Assembly (NCBI GenBank): GCA_030641535.1
Contig: DAOWHG010000005.1
Coordinates: 1-7,970, forward strand
Source: Mycoplasmatota bacterium
GTDB lineage: Bacteria > Bacillota_I > Bacilli_A > Izemoplasmatales > Izemoplasmataceae
DNA length: 7,970 nt
Direction of reading: 5' to 3'
Shown here one piece after another: positions 1 to 5,143 of this stretch. The notes beneath the pieces are model-generated. The model searched no databases, was not told the DNA's origin, and saw only the letters and a list, made by a program, of their open reading frames with translations. Positions within the stretch are counted from its first letter, which is position 1. Every line of letters begins with the position of its first letter. The position numbers and the translations under genes are program-made.

Positions 1-762
1 AAAAAAGTAACTGCTACTGCAGAGATTTTAGGATTAGTACCTTACTTAGATCGTAAACCAAAAGCATTATCTGGTGGGCAAAGACAACGTGTTGCATTAG
101 GAAGAGCAATTGTTAGAGAAGCTAAAGTATTCTTAATGGATGAACCACTATCAAACTTAGATGCAAAATTACGTGTACAAATGCGTGCTGAAATTATTAA
201 ACTTCATGAAAGAATTGGAACAACTACAATATATGTAACACATGATCAAATTGAAGCAATGACAATGGCTACAAGAATTGTTGTTATGAAAGACGGGTAT
301 ATTTATCAAGTTGGTGCTCCAAAAGACATTTATGATAATCCAGATAACTTATTTGTAGCTGGATTTATCGGAACTCCACCAATGAACTTCTTAGCTGGTA
401 AAGTTGATAAAGATTATTTTGTTGGAGAAGGAGTTAAAGTGAAACTTCCTAAGGAACAACTAGATTTATTAGAATCAAATAAAGCTTTAAAAAAAGATAT
501 TATCTTAGGAATACGACCAGAAGAAATTTATGATTCAGCAGAAATGAAAGAATTGTTTAAAGATTCATTAGTTCAATTCAAGGTAGATGTAGCGGAATTA
601 CTTGGAGCTGAAACTCATATTCACGCTAAAATAGGTGAAAATGAATTGATTGCAAAAGTTAATGCGCGTGCTGATATTCGTATTGGAGATGCTATCGAAT
701 TAGCGTTTGATATGAAGAAAGCTCATTTCTTTGATGTTGAAACTGAAAAAAGATATAAATAA
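1..762 (+). CDS. Sugar ABC transporter ATP-binding protein, MalK/UgpC/MsmX family (5' end missing)
   Basis: The frame is open from base 1, so this is the C-terminal part (253 codons visible) of a cytoplasmic ATPase that powers carbohydrate import with a binding protein and two permeases. Visible in order: the ABC signature LSGGQRQRVALGRAIVR (bases 67-117), Walker B VFLMDEP with D-loop SNLDAKLR (127-171), and the H-loop VTHDQIEAM (about 235-261). A C-terminal MalK-type OB/TOBE regulatory region follows, including a GIRPEEIY motif, ending in HFFDVETEKRYK. Walker A and the Q-loop lie upstream of the window. The extended C-terminal domain separates this CUT1-type subunit from two-sugar or peptide ABC ATPases. 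Such subunits often serve several sugar transporters, so the substrate cannot be told. Terminator follows immediately, so this is the last gene of its unit. Confidence 0.95.
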   Translation, partial: KKVTATAEILGLVPYLDRKPKALSGGQRQRVALGRAIVREAKVFLMDEPLSNLDAKLRVQMRAEIIKLHERIGTTTIYVTHDQIEAMTMATRIVVMKDGYIYQVGAPKDIYDNPDNLFVAGFIGTPPMNFLAGKVDKDYFVGEGVKVKLPKEQLDLLESNKALKKDIILGIRPEEIYDSAEMKELFKDSLVQFKVDVAELLGAETHIHAKIGENELIAKVNARADIRIGDAIELAFDMKKAHFFDVETEKRYK

Positions 763-767
763 TATTT

Positions 768-795
768 AAGACAAACTTCGGTTTGTCTTTTTTTT
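768..795 (+). terminator. Intrinsic terminator of the ABC ATPase gene
   Basis: A perfect 9-bp stem (AAGACAAAC / GTTTGTCTT) is closed by TTCG, giving the very stable cUUCGg tetraloop, and runs into an uninterrupted T tract ending at 795. It lies 5 bases after the TAA stop at 760-762. Confidence 0.95.
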
Positions 796-807
796 GTTAA
801 ATTAATA

Positions 808-832
808 TAATAATTTCTCAATTGAATTATTA
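808..832. repeat. AT-rich inverted repeat upstream of the ComK-like gene
   Basis: Eight-base perfect arms TAATAATT (808-815) and AATTATTA (825-832) are separated by 9 bases, putting arm centres about 17 bp apart. The repeat lies about 45 bp before the ComK-like start, and its right half contains TTGAAT (823-828), a possible -35. No clean -10 lies at the right spacing from it, so the promoter itself is unresolved. ComK in Bacillus binds paired AT-boxes (AAAA-N5-TTTT) in its own promoter. This dyad is not that motif, so an operator role is inference, and AT-rich DNA makes chance dyads common. Confidence 0.35.
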
Positions 833-865
833 AGAAAAAATATCACTTATCAGTATTATTATAAT

Positions 866-872
866 GGGTGAT
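866..872 (+). promoter_or_regulatory. Ribosome binding site that decides the ComK-like start
   Basis: GGGTGAT carries GGTGAT, which pairs with the 16S 3' end (complement of AGGAGGTGATC). It lies between the possible ATG at 864 and the tandem ATGs at 873 and 876. GGTGAT followed by three bases and ATG(876) has the same geometry as GGTGAA-ATA-ATG before the peptidase gene at 7123. The ATG at 864 overlaps the site and has no Shine-Dalgarno of its own. Confidence 0.7.
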
Positions 873-875
873 ATG

Positions 876-1283
876 ATGTATTACATAAGAAGAAGTGACA
901 AAGGCATACTAGTTAAGGATGAGAATAAGGAGTATGTAGTTGAAACAAGTATTAAGAGGTATATTAACAAGTTGTGTATGAAAAACTTATCAACTTATGA
1001 TGGTAGAAAAATTGCTGTAAAGAATCTGTTTAAACAGAAAAATAACATTCCTATATTTGTCGATAGGAATATTTTTTTGTATCCAACAAAGTCATTAAGG
1101 GAATACGATACAGTATTTATTAATTACTTCTCAATTCTTTCGTTTAATGAAAGTGATATAAATAGAACATTATTCATTTTTAATAACCTTGATGAAATAA
1201 TTATCGATATAAGCATAAAAAAAGTAATCAAACAGCATAAAATAATTGAAAAAATATCTCAATACCTGGAAAATGTTAATTAG
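876..1283 (+). CDS. comK: ComK-family protein (putative competence transcription factor), short form
   Basis: A predicted 135-aa cytoplasmic DNA-binding protein. It resembles ComK, the master activator of late competence genes in Bacillus. The core STYDGRKIAVKNLF, then IPIFVDRNIFLYPTKS, then FINYFSI lines up by eye with the B. subtilis ComK stretch SYAGRKAGTYEV, PPIMVDPSNQIFLFPTLS, WISHVHV. The later TLFIFNNLDEIIIDISIKKVIKQ matches VTFSNGKTMELPISYNSFENQ in spacing and hydrophobic pattern. At 135 aa it is much shorter than Bacillus ComK (192 aa): the acidic C-terminal extension is missing and the N-terminus is compact. Start 876 is preferred because of the Shine-Dalgarno at 866-872; 873 or 864 would add 1 or 4 residues. 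It stands alone between the ABC terminator and pgk, with no terminator seen after it. Whether it drives DNA uptake here cannot be judged, since no com genes are in view. Confidence 0.8.
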   Translation: MYYIRRSDKGILVKDENKEYVVETSIKRYINKLCMKNLSTYDGRKIAVKNLFKQKNNIPIFVDRNIFLYPTKSLREYDTVFINYFSILSFNESDINRTLFIFNNLDEIIIDISIKKVIKQHKIIEKISQYLENVN

Positions 1284-1291
1284 TTTTAAAA

Positions 1292-1305
1292 AGAAAGTGT
1301 TTACA
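1292..1305 (+). promoter_or_regulatory. Candidate CcpA catabolite-responsive element (cre) upstream of pgk
   Basis: The 14-mer AGAAAGTGTTTACA agrees with the optimal cre TGAAAGCGTTTACA at 12 of 14 positions, including the AAG..GTTTACA core. It is centred near -55 relative to a start site inferred from the TATAAT at 1342-1347, a position from which CcpA activates genes such as ackA in Bacillus. A CcpA regulator is not in this window, so the role is inferred. The central CG of most cre sites is TG here. Confidence 0.4.
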
Positions 1306-1318
1306 TTCATCATATCAA

Positions 1319-1347
1319 TAGATTTTATATATGATTTTTAGTATAAT
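1319..1347 (+). promoter_or_regulatory. Probable promoter of the pgk-tpiA operon
   Basis: A perfect -10 box TATAAT lies at 1342-1347, about 30 bases before the pgk start. The -35 at 17-bp spacing (TAGATT, 1319-1324) is poor, which fits a promoter needing an activator at the upstream cre-like site. An alternative promoter is TTTACA (1300-1305) with TTTTAT (1323-1328), also 17 bp apart. No terminator separates the ComK-like gene from here, so read-through is possible. Confidence 0.55.
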
Positions 1348-1377
1348 AAATATGAAGAAAAAAATGGAGGTATATTT

Positions 1378-2571
1378 ATGGCAAAAAAAATAGTAAGTGA
1401 TTTAGTTGTTAAAGGGAAGACTGTATTAATTAGAGTGGACTTCAATGTTCCTATGAAAGATTCTGTAATTACAGATGACAATAGAATTGTTCAAGCTTTA
1501 CCAACAATTAAATTTGTAATTGAACATGGTGCAAAAGTAGTTCTGTTTTCTCACTTAGGACGTGTTAAAACAGAAGAAGACAAAGCAGGAAAAAGTTTAG
1601 CCCCAATAGCTAAGAGACTTCAAGAATATTTAGGGCAAGATGTTAAATTTGTTCCTTATACCAGAGGCGAAGTATTAGAAAACTCAATCAAAGCATTACT
1701 TCCTGGTGAAGTTTTAATGTTTGAAAATACTCGTTTTGAAGACATTGATGGAAAAAAAGAATCTAAGAATGATCCAGAACTTGGTAAGTACTGGGCATCA
1801 CTAGGTGATGTATTTGTTAATGATGCTTTTGGAACTGCTCATCGCTCACATGCGTCTAATGTAGGTATTGCTGCTAATATCGATGAAGTTGCAGCTGGAT
1901 TCTTATTAGAAAAAGAAATTAAGTTTATTGGTGGAGCAGTAGATAACCCTGAAAGACCATTTGTAGCAATCTTAGGTGGAGCTAAAGTAGGAGATAAAAT
2001 TGGTGTTATTAAAAACTTACTTAAAAAAGCTGATAAGATTTTAATAGGTGGAGGAATGAGTTATACATTCTTTAAAACATTAGGTTATGAAATTGGAACT
2101 TCAATTTGTGAAGATGATAAATTAGAACTTGCTCAAGAATTACTTAATGAAGCAGCTGGAAAAATTGTTTTAGCTGAAGACATTAAAGTTACAAGTGATT
2201 TTAGTAATGAAACACCTGTTAGAGTAGTTCCATTTGATCAAATCCCAGCTAATGAAATGGGATTAGATATTGGACCAAAGACTTTAGCTACATTTAATGA
2301 AATCTTGAAAGATGCAAAAACAGTTGTTTGGAATGGACCTGTTGGAGTATTTGAATTTAGTAATTTCGCAGGCGGAACAATTGGTGTATGCGAAGCATTA
2401 AGCAAATTAGAAAATGCAACAACTATTATTGGTGGTGGAGATAGTGCTGCCGCAGTAATTCAAAATGGATATGCTGATAAAGTTACACATATTTCTACTG
2501 GTGGAGGAGCTTCACTAGAATATTTAGAAGGAAAAGTTCTACCAGGTGTTGCTTGCGTAGACGAACTATAA
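1378..2571 (+). CDS. pgk: Phosphoglycerate kinase
   Basis: Cytoplasmic glycolytic enzyme converting 1,3-bisphosphoglycerate plus ADP to 3-phosphoglycerate plus ATP. The 397-aa length is normal for bacterial PGK. N-domain substrate-binding motifs are present: RVDFNVPM (Arg19, Asp21, Asn23), SHLGR near residue 58, FENTRF near 115 and DAFGTAHRSHAS near 148. Nucleotide-domain motifs are GGAKVGDK (from residue 200), GGGMSYTF, VWNGPVGVFE and GGGDSAAAV (from residue 352), with a C-terminal STGGGASLEYLEGKVLPGV. The start has a strong GGAGG at 1366-1370 spaced 7 bases from ATG. It is first in a two-gene operon with tpiA (25-bp gap). gap, gpm and eno, which often accompany these genes, are not in the window. 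Confidence 0.99.
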   Translation: MAKKIVSDLVVKGKTVLIRVDFNVPMKDSVITDDNRIVQALPTIKFVIEHGAKVVLFSHLGRVKTEEDKAGKSLAPIAKRLQEYLGQDVKFVPYTRGEVLENSIKALLPGEVLMFENTRFEDIDGKKESKNDPELGKYWASLGDVFVNDAFGTAHRSHASNVGIAANIDEVAAGFLLEKEIKFIGGAVDNPERPFVAILGGAKVGDKIGVIKNLLKKADKILIGGGMSYTFFKTLGYEIGTSICEDDKLELAQELLNEAAGKIVLAEDIKVTSDFSNETPVRVVPFDQIPANEMGLDIGPKTLATFNEILKDAKTVVWNGPVGVFEFSNFAGGTIGVCEALSKLENATTIIGGGDSAAAVIQNGYADKVTHISTGGGASLEYLEGKVLPGVACVDEL

Positions 2572-2596
2572 TATAGAGAGTTAGGATGAGTTACGA

Positions 2597-3352
2597 ATGA
2601 GAAAACCAATTATTGCAGGAAACTGGAAAATGTTTAAAACAAGAGACGAAGCATTACAATTTGTATATAACGTAAATAAAAAAGTGCCATCTAAAGATTT
2701 AGTTGATAGTGTAGTTTGTGTTCAATCACCTGTCTTAAGAGATCTAGTTAAGAGACAAGGAGATAATCTAAGAATAGGAGCGCAAAATATGCACTATTTA
2801 GATAGTGGAGCATATACTGGTGAAGTTAGTGCACCTCTATTAGACAATATTGGAGTTTCATATGTTGTTTTAGGTCATAGTGAGAGAAGAGCATATTATA
2901 ATGAAACTGATGAGGCAGTGAATAAAAAAATTCATCAGGCATTTAGATATGGGTTAACTCCAATTTTATGTGTTGGTGAAAGCTTAGAAGTTAGAGAAGC
3001 TGGAGAAACAAACGAATATGTTAAATCTCAAGTTGTTAAAGCTTTAAAAGGATTAGGAAAATCACAAATAATAGAGTTAGTTCTTGCTTATGAACCTATT
3101 TGGGCTATTGGAACAGGGAAAACAGCAACTTCTGAAATGGCAAATGAAACTATCAAAGCCATAAGAGATGTAGTAGCAAATCTCTATAATTCTGAAACTG
3201 CAGAAGCAATGAGAATTCAATATGGCGGATCTGTAAAACCTGCGAATATTAAAGAGCTTTTATCAATGTCAGACATTGATGGAGCACTTGTAGGCGGAGC
3301 GTCTTTAGATGCGGATTCTTTCTTAGAATTAGTAAATGCTGCTGTAAAATAA
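2597..3352 (+). CDS. tpiA: Triosephosphate isomerase
   Basis: Interconverts dihydroxyacetone phosphate and glyceraldehyde-3-phosphate in the cytoplasm. The 251-aa TIM barrel has all catalytic residues: Asn9/Lys11 in AGNWKMF, His94 in VLGHSERR and Glu166 in AYEPIWAIGTG. The phosphate-binding loops IQYGGSVKPANI and DGALVGGASL are present near the C-terminus, and GAQNMHYLDSGAYTGEVS is the family dimer-interface segment. Shine-Dalgarno AGGATGAG (2583-2590) lies 6 bases before ATG. It is cotranscribed with pgk upstream, and an intrinsic terminator follows 10 bases after the stop. Confidence 0.99.
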   Translation: MRKPIIAGNWKMFKTRDEALQFVYNVNKKVPSKDLVDSVVCVQSPVLRDLVKRQGDNLRIGAQNMHYLDSGAYTGEVSAPLLDNIGVSYVVLGHSERRAYYNETDEAVNKKIHQAFRYGLTPILCVGESLEVREAGETNEYVKSQVVKALKGLGKSQIIELVLAYEPIWAIGTGKTATSEMANETIKAIRDVVANLYNSETAEAMRIQYGGSVKPANIKELLSMSDIDGALVGGASLDADSFLELVNAAVK

Positions 3353-3358
3353 TATTAC

Positions 3359-3386
3359 AAAAACACTTCATTGAAGTGTTTTTTTT
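3359..3386 (+). terminator. Intrinsic terminator of pgk-tpiA
   Basis: Stem AACACTTC (3362-3369) / GAAGTGTT (3373-3380) with a 3-base loop is followed by T's to 3386. The 5' A run (3359-3363) extends pairing and would give five U's if read from the other strand, so it could back up termination of rpsD. Confidence 0.93.
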
Positions 3387-3390
3387 ATAT

Positions 3391-3416
3391 AAAAAAGCCA
3401 CTCAATGAGTGGCTTT
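3391..3416 (-). terminator. Intrinsic terminator of rpsD
   Basis: On the minus strand GCCACTC (3413-3407) pairs with GAGTGGC (3403-3397) around a 3-base loop. A T tract follows, from six A's on the plus strand (3391-3396). It starts 8 bases after the rpsD stop. Together with the tpiA hairpin it forms a back-to-back pair separating convergent genes. On the plus strand the same hairpin has only TTT after it. Confidence 0.9.
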
Positions 3417-3423
3417 AATTGTA

Positions 3424-4023
3424 TTATCTGTTGTAGAATTCTACGATTAGGTTATCTTTTATTTCAGGTAAAATTTCTTGTCTTTCAGGTAATCTAACGT
3501 AAGTGAATTCAAACTTGTTTTCATCAAAACTAACAAATTCTAATCTAGTAACAACTGATTCTAAGCTGTCTAAAACAATATTGAATTTTTTAGCTTTTTC
3601 ACTAAGTGTGAATGTTTGTCCTGGAACTACTCTGTATGATGGAATGTCAACTCTTCTTCCTTCAACATAAACATGTCCATGATTAACTAGTTGTCTTGCT
3701 TGACGACGAGTTTTAGCAATTCCTGATCTGTAAACTAGGTTATCTAATCTAGATTCAAGTAAAACTAAGAAGTTTTCACCTTGTTTACCAAGCATTTTTT
3801 TCGCTTCGTTAAATGTTTTCTTAAATTGCTTTTCGTTAACACCGTAAGTGTATCTAACTTTTTGTTTTTCTTGAAGTTGTACACCATATTCACTTAACTT
3901 TGATCTTCTTTGTCCGTGTTGCCCTGGAGCGTAAGGACGTCTTGATAATTCTTTTCCAGTTTCAGTGATTGAGTATTTTAAACGTCTTGCAATTTTCCAA
4001 CTTGGTCCTGTATAACGTGCCAT
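3424..4023 (-). CDS. rpsD: 30S ribosomal protein S4
   Basis: Primary 16S rRNA-binding protein that starts 30S body assembly; in Bacillus it also represses its own mRNA. The 199-aa protein follows Bacillus S4 closely: N-terminal MARYTGPSWKIARRL, RRPYAPGQHG, KLSEYGVQLQEKQKVR, and the S4 RNA-binding domain SRLDNLVYRSG..TRRQARQLVNHGHVYVEG (about residues 91-140). The C-terminus ends LIVEFYNR. There are no N-terminal Cys-X-X-Cys pairs, so this is the zinc-independent type. A near-perfect AAAAGGAGG Shine-Dalgarno (+ strand 4031-4039) precedes ATG. It is monocistronic, with its own promoter (4196-4224), structured leader and terminator. Confidence 0.99.
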   Translation of the reverse strand: MARYTGPSWKIARRLKYSITETGKELSRRPYAPGQHGQRRSKLSEYGVQLQEKQKVRYTYGVNEKQFKKTFNEAKKMLGKQGENFLVLLESRLDNLVYRSGIAKTRRQARQLVNHGHVYVEGRRVDIPSYRVVPGQTFTLSEKAKKFNIVLDSLESVVTRLEFVSFDENKFEFTYVRLPERQEILPEIKDNLIVEFYNR

Positions 4024-4080
4024 ATTGTATTCCTCCTTTTTTTATTTTTGCGTAAAGAGTAATAACTTTTTCATTAGTCA

Positions 4081-4172
4081 GAATGTTTTAATGGTTTCAC
4101 CTCGTCAGCAGAGACTACTTGCAAACCTTCTCGGAACATTCAGCAGTCAATAAAATTCATTATTTAGCTGCC
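4081..4172 (-). ncRNA. Structured rpsD leader, candidate S4 autoregulatory element
   Basis: The leader runs about 165 nt from the inferred start site near 4189 to the rpsD ATG. Read on the minus strand, hairpin I is GGCAG (4172-4168) with CTGCT (4146-4142), extended by AATAA/TTATT inside. Directly adjacent is helix P1, GAATGTT (4141-4135) with AACATTC (4087-4081). Within P1 are P2, GGTTT (4127-4123) with AAACC (4097-4093), and P3, AGTAG (4119-4115) with CTGCT (4111-4107). GAGA (4132-4129) can also pair with TCTC (4114-4111), which would make a pseudoknot. S4-repressed leaders are known from Bacillus rpsD and from the E. coli alpha operon. That this is one is inferred from position and structure. 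No T-box motif is present. Confidence 0.6.
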
Positions 4173-4195
4173 TTTATTACACATGCGCAACATAT

Positions 4196-4224
4196 ATTAT
4201 ATATAATGCTATATAAAATGTCAA
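4196..4224 (-). promoter_or_regulatory. rpsD promoter, perfect sigma-A consensus
   Basis: On the minus strand TTGACA (4224-4219) and TATAAT (4201-4196) are separated by exactly 17 bases, the full consensus at optimal spacing. A start site near 4189 gives a leader of about 165 nt. Strength fits a ribosomal protein gene. Confidence 0.9.
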
Positions 4225-4236
4225 TTAAATTATTTA

Positions 4237-4307
4237 TTACTTTTTCTAAAAGTAGTTGTCGACTCCTATATTTGAAATTGAGAAGTAACTGCACTTAGAA
4301 AAAGTAA
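4237..4307. repeat. 13-bp perfect inverted repeat with 45-bp loop, upstream of the rpsD promoter
   Basis: TTACTTTTTCTAA (4237-4249) is repeated inverted as TTAGAAAAAGTAA (4295-4307). After a 2x2 internal loop the plus-strand fold continues with GTAGTT (4252-4257) against AACTGC (4287-4292), one G-U pair included. That gives about 19 bp of stem in plus-strand RNA; on the minus strand the wobble becomes a mismatch. There is no U run after either end, so it is not a simple terminator. It lies 12 bp upstream of the rpsD -35. Possible roles are an operator, a processed RNA hairpin or the trace of a small element. No target-site duplication is visible. Confidence 0.6.
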
Positions 4308-4327
4308 CAACTTGTTGAAAATACTTT
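4298..4327 (-). terminator. Weak terminator-like hairpin after the 39-codon ORF
   Basis: On the minus strand AAAGTA (4327-4322) pairs with TACTTT (4306-4301), with an inner CAAC/GTTG pairing, and runs into a T stretch broken by C at 4298. The stem is AT-rich, and its 3' half is also an arm of the 13-bp inverted repeat, so the two folds exclude each other. Confidence 0.35.
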
Positions 4328-4353
4328 GTTTCCAGATAATTGTAAATGATTAT

Positions 4354-4473
4354 TTATGAGTTACCTAATCCTACATAAAACATAAGAATCATTTCAGAAA
4401 CACTTTCTCTTTTTACAGGTTGGTTATTTGCTGTTTTAATTGTGTTTTTTAACAACTTTAAAATGAATGCCAT
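4354..4473 (-). CDS. Hypothetical 39-residue peptide, probably expressed
   Basis: Predicted peptide of 39 aa, beginning MAFILKLLKNTIKTANN and ending MILMFYVGLGNS, with TAA stop. Not recognised. An N-terminal part (about residues 2-15) could form a cationic amphipathic helix, a polar middle contains QPVKRES, and the C-terminal part is hydrophobic. There is no clear signal peptidase site or cysteine. Support for expression is contextual: AAAGGAG (+ strand 4480-4486) sits 7 bases before ATG, and a perfect TTGACA-N17-TATAAT promoter lies at 4561-4589 with about 80 nt of leader. It sits between rpsD and the Met-sulfoxide reductase gene, same strand as both. Alternatives are a leader peptide, signalling peptide, small membrane-associated protein or toxin. 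A chance ORF this short is possible, but promoter and ribosome site together make it unlikely. Confidence 0.6.
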   Translation of the reverse strand: MAFILKLLKNTIKTANNQPVKRESVSEMILMFYVGLGNS

Positions 4474-4511
4474 ATTCTTTCTCCTTTATAATGATATTTA
4501 CGCTTTATTAA

Positions 4512-4549
4512 GGCGAAAAACTGTATGAAAATTTAGTTGTTTTTCGTCC
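4512..4549 (-). promoter_or_regulatory. Stem-loop in the leader of the 39-codon ORF
   Basis: On the minus strand CGAAAAAC (4546-4539) pairs with GTTTTTCG (4521-4514), eight perfect pairs around a 17-base loop. GG/CC extends the stem past one bulged A (4547). A competing small hairpin can form from CGCC (4515-4512) with GCG (4503-4501). It begins within a few bases of the inferred transcript start near 4553. It may stabilise the RNA or regulate; no known riboswitch class was recognised. Confidence 0.5.
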
Positions 4550-4560
4550 ACGCAAACACC

Positions 4561-4589
4561 ATTATATATAAGGTATTATAGAATGTCAA
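4561..4589 (-). promoter_or_regulatory. Perfect sigma-A promoter of the small transcription unit
   Basis: On the minus strand TTGACA (4589-4584) and TATAAT (4566-4561) are spaced exactly 17 bases. The -35 lies inside the last codons of the Met-sulfoxide reductase gene (stop at 4576-4578). Twelve of 17 spacer bases match the rpsD promoter spacer, including the last five. Confidence 0.88.
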
Positions 4590-5055
4590 CCAATTTGTTA
4601 ATAAGTTTTTCAAGGTGCGATTTATCAGTGTTATCGAAGCGTGAAAAAGTAGTGCTATCGATATCTAGTACTCCGATTAATTTATCGTTTTTTACTATAG
4701 GAATAACTATCTCACTATTGCTTTCTGAATCACATGAAATATGTGATGGAAATTTATTAACATCATCTACGACAATTGATTTCCTTTCATTTGCTGACTT
4801 ACCACAAACTCCTTCTCCAAGTTTTATCCTCGTACAAGCAGGCAATCCTTGGAATGGTCCTAAACGAAGTAAGTTGCCTTCTAACAAGTAAAATCCAACC
4901 CAGTTAACATCAGTTAAAAAGTAATTTAAGTAAGCACTCAAATTAGCTAGATTAGTTACTAAAGAATCTTCCTTAACTAGATAGAAATCAACATTGTTAA
5001 GTAATATCTCATAGTTCTTTGTTTTATCTTTACTTTTCTCAATATTTATAAACAT
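4576..5055 (-). CDS. msrC: Free methionine-(R)-sulfoxide reductase, GAF-domain type
   Basis: Reduces free L-methionine-(R)-sulfoxide to methionine in the cytoplasm, an oxidative-damage repair enzyme dependent on thioredoxin-type donors. It is a single-domain GAF protein of 159 aa, normal for the family (B. subtilis YtsP, E. coli MsrC/YebR). Family motifs in order are NWVGFYLL, LRLGPFQGLPACTRI, GEGVCGKSA, DVNKFPSHISCDSESNSEIVIPI and IGVLDIDST. All three characteristic cysteines are present (in PACTRI, GVCG and ISCD). Start at ATG 5055 is preferred: the GTG at 5064 lies within the Shine-Dalgarno GGTGAT. In B. subtilis the homologue is also next to rpsD, so the neighbourhood is conserved. It is transcribed divergently from thiI. 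Confidence 0.94.
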   Translation of the reverse strand: MFINIEKSKDKTKNYEILLNNVDFYLVKEDSLVTNLANLSAYLNYFLTDVNWVGFYLLEGNLLRLGPFQGLPACTRIKLGEGVCGKSANERKSIVVDDVNKFPSHISCDSESNSEIVIPIVKNDKLIGVLDIDSTTFSRFDNTDKSHLEKLINKLVDIL

Positions 5056-5059
5056 TTTT

Positions 5060-5066
5060 ATCACCT
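5060..5066 (-). promoter_or_regulatory. Ribosome binding site deciding the msrC start
   Basis: Minus-strand AGGTGAT followed by AAAA and ATG (5055). The upstream GTG at 5064 is part of this site, which argues against a start there. Confidence 0.75.
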
Positions 5067-5072
5067 ATTAAG

Positions 5073-5101
5073 ATTTTAATTAATTTCGTATAAAAATGCA
5101 A
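5073..5101 (-). promoter_or_regulatory. Probable msrC promoter
   Basis: Minus strand TTGCAT (5101-5096), 17 bases, TAAAAT (5078-5073): four of six and five of six matches to consensus. The implied start near 5066 leaves a leader of only about 11 nt, with the Shine-Dalgarno at its very 5' end. Confidence 0.45.
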
Positions 5102-5107
5102 ATAATT

Positions 5108-5117
5108 ATGATAAAAT
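5108..5117 (+). promoter_or_regulatory. Probable extended -10 promoter of the thiI operon
   Basis: TATGATAAAAT contains TG-N-TAAAAT (-10 at 5112-5117), an extended -10. The -35 region at 17 bp is weak (TATAAA). It lies about 27 bases before the thiI start and shares the divergent intergenic region with the msrC promoter. Confidence 0.5.
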
Positions 5118-5143
5118 GTTTATGATTTAGAGGAGTTGATTTT

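Noticed and set aside
136..762. ABC ATPase starting at ATG 136
   Set aside because: That Met is inside Walker B (FLMDEP). The frame is open to base 1 with the ABC signature upstream, so the gene simply begins before the window.
4081..4180. T-box or known metabolite riboswitch in the rpsD leader
   Set aside because: No T-box AGGGTGGNACC motif and no antiterminator/terminator pair before the gene. A ribosomal protein leader explains position and folds better.
4237..4307. The 13-bp inverted repeat as an intrinsic terminator
   Set aside because: Neither arm is followed by a U tract on either strand, and the loop is too large (45 bases).
4583..4891. Plus-strand 102-codon ORF antisense to msrC
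   Set aside because: It lies wholly within msrC, which has all catalytic motifs on the other strand; no ribosome site precedes it and the translation matches no family.
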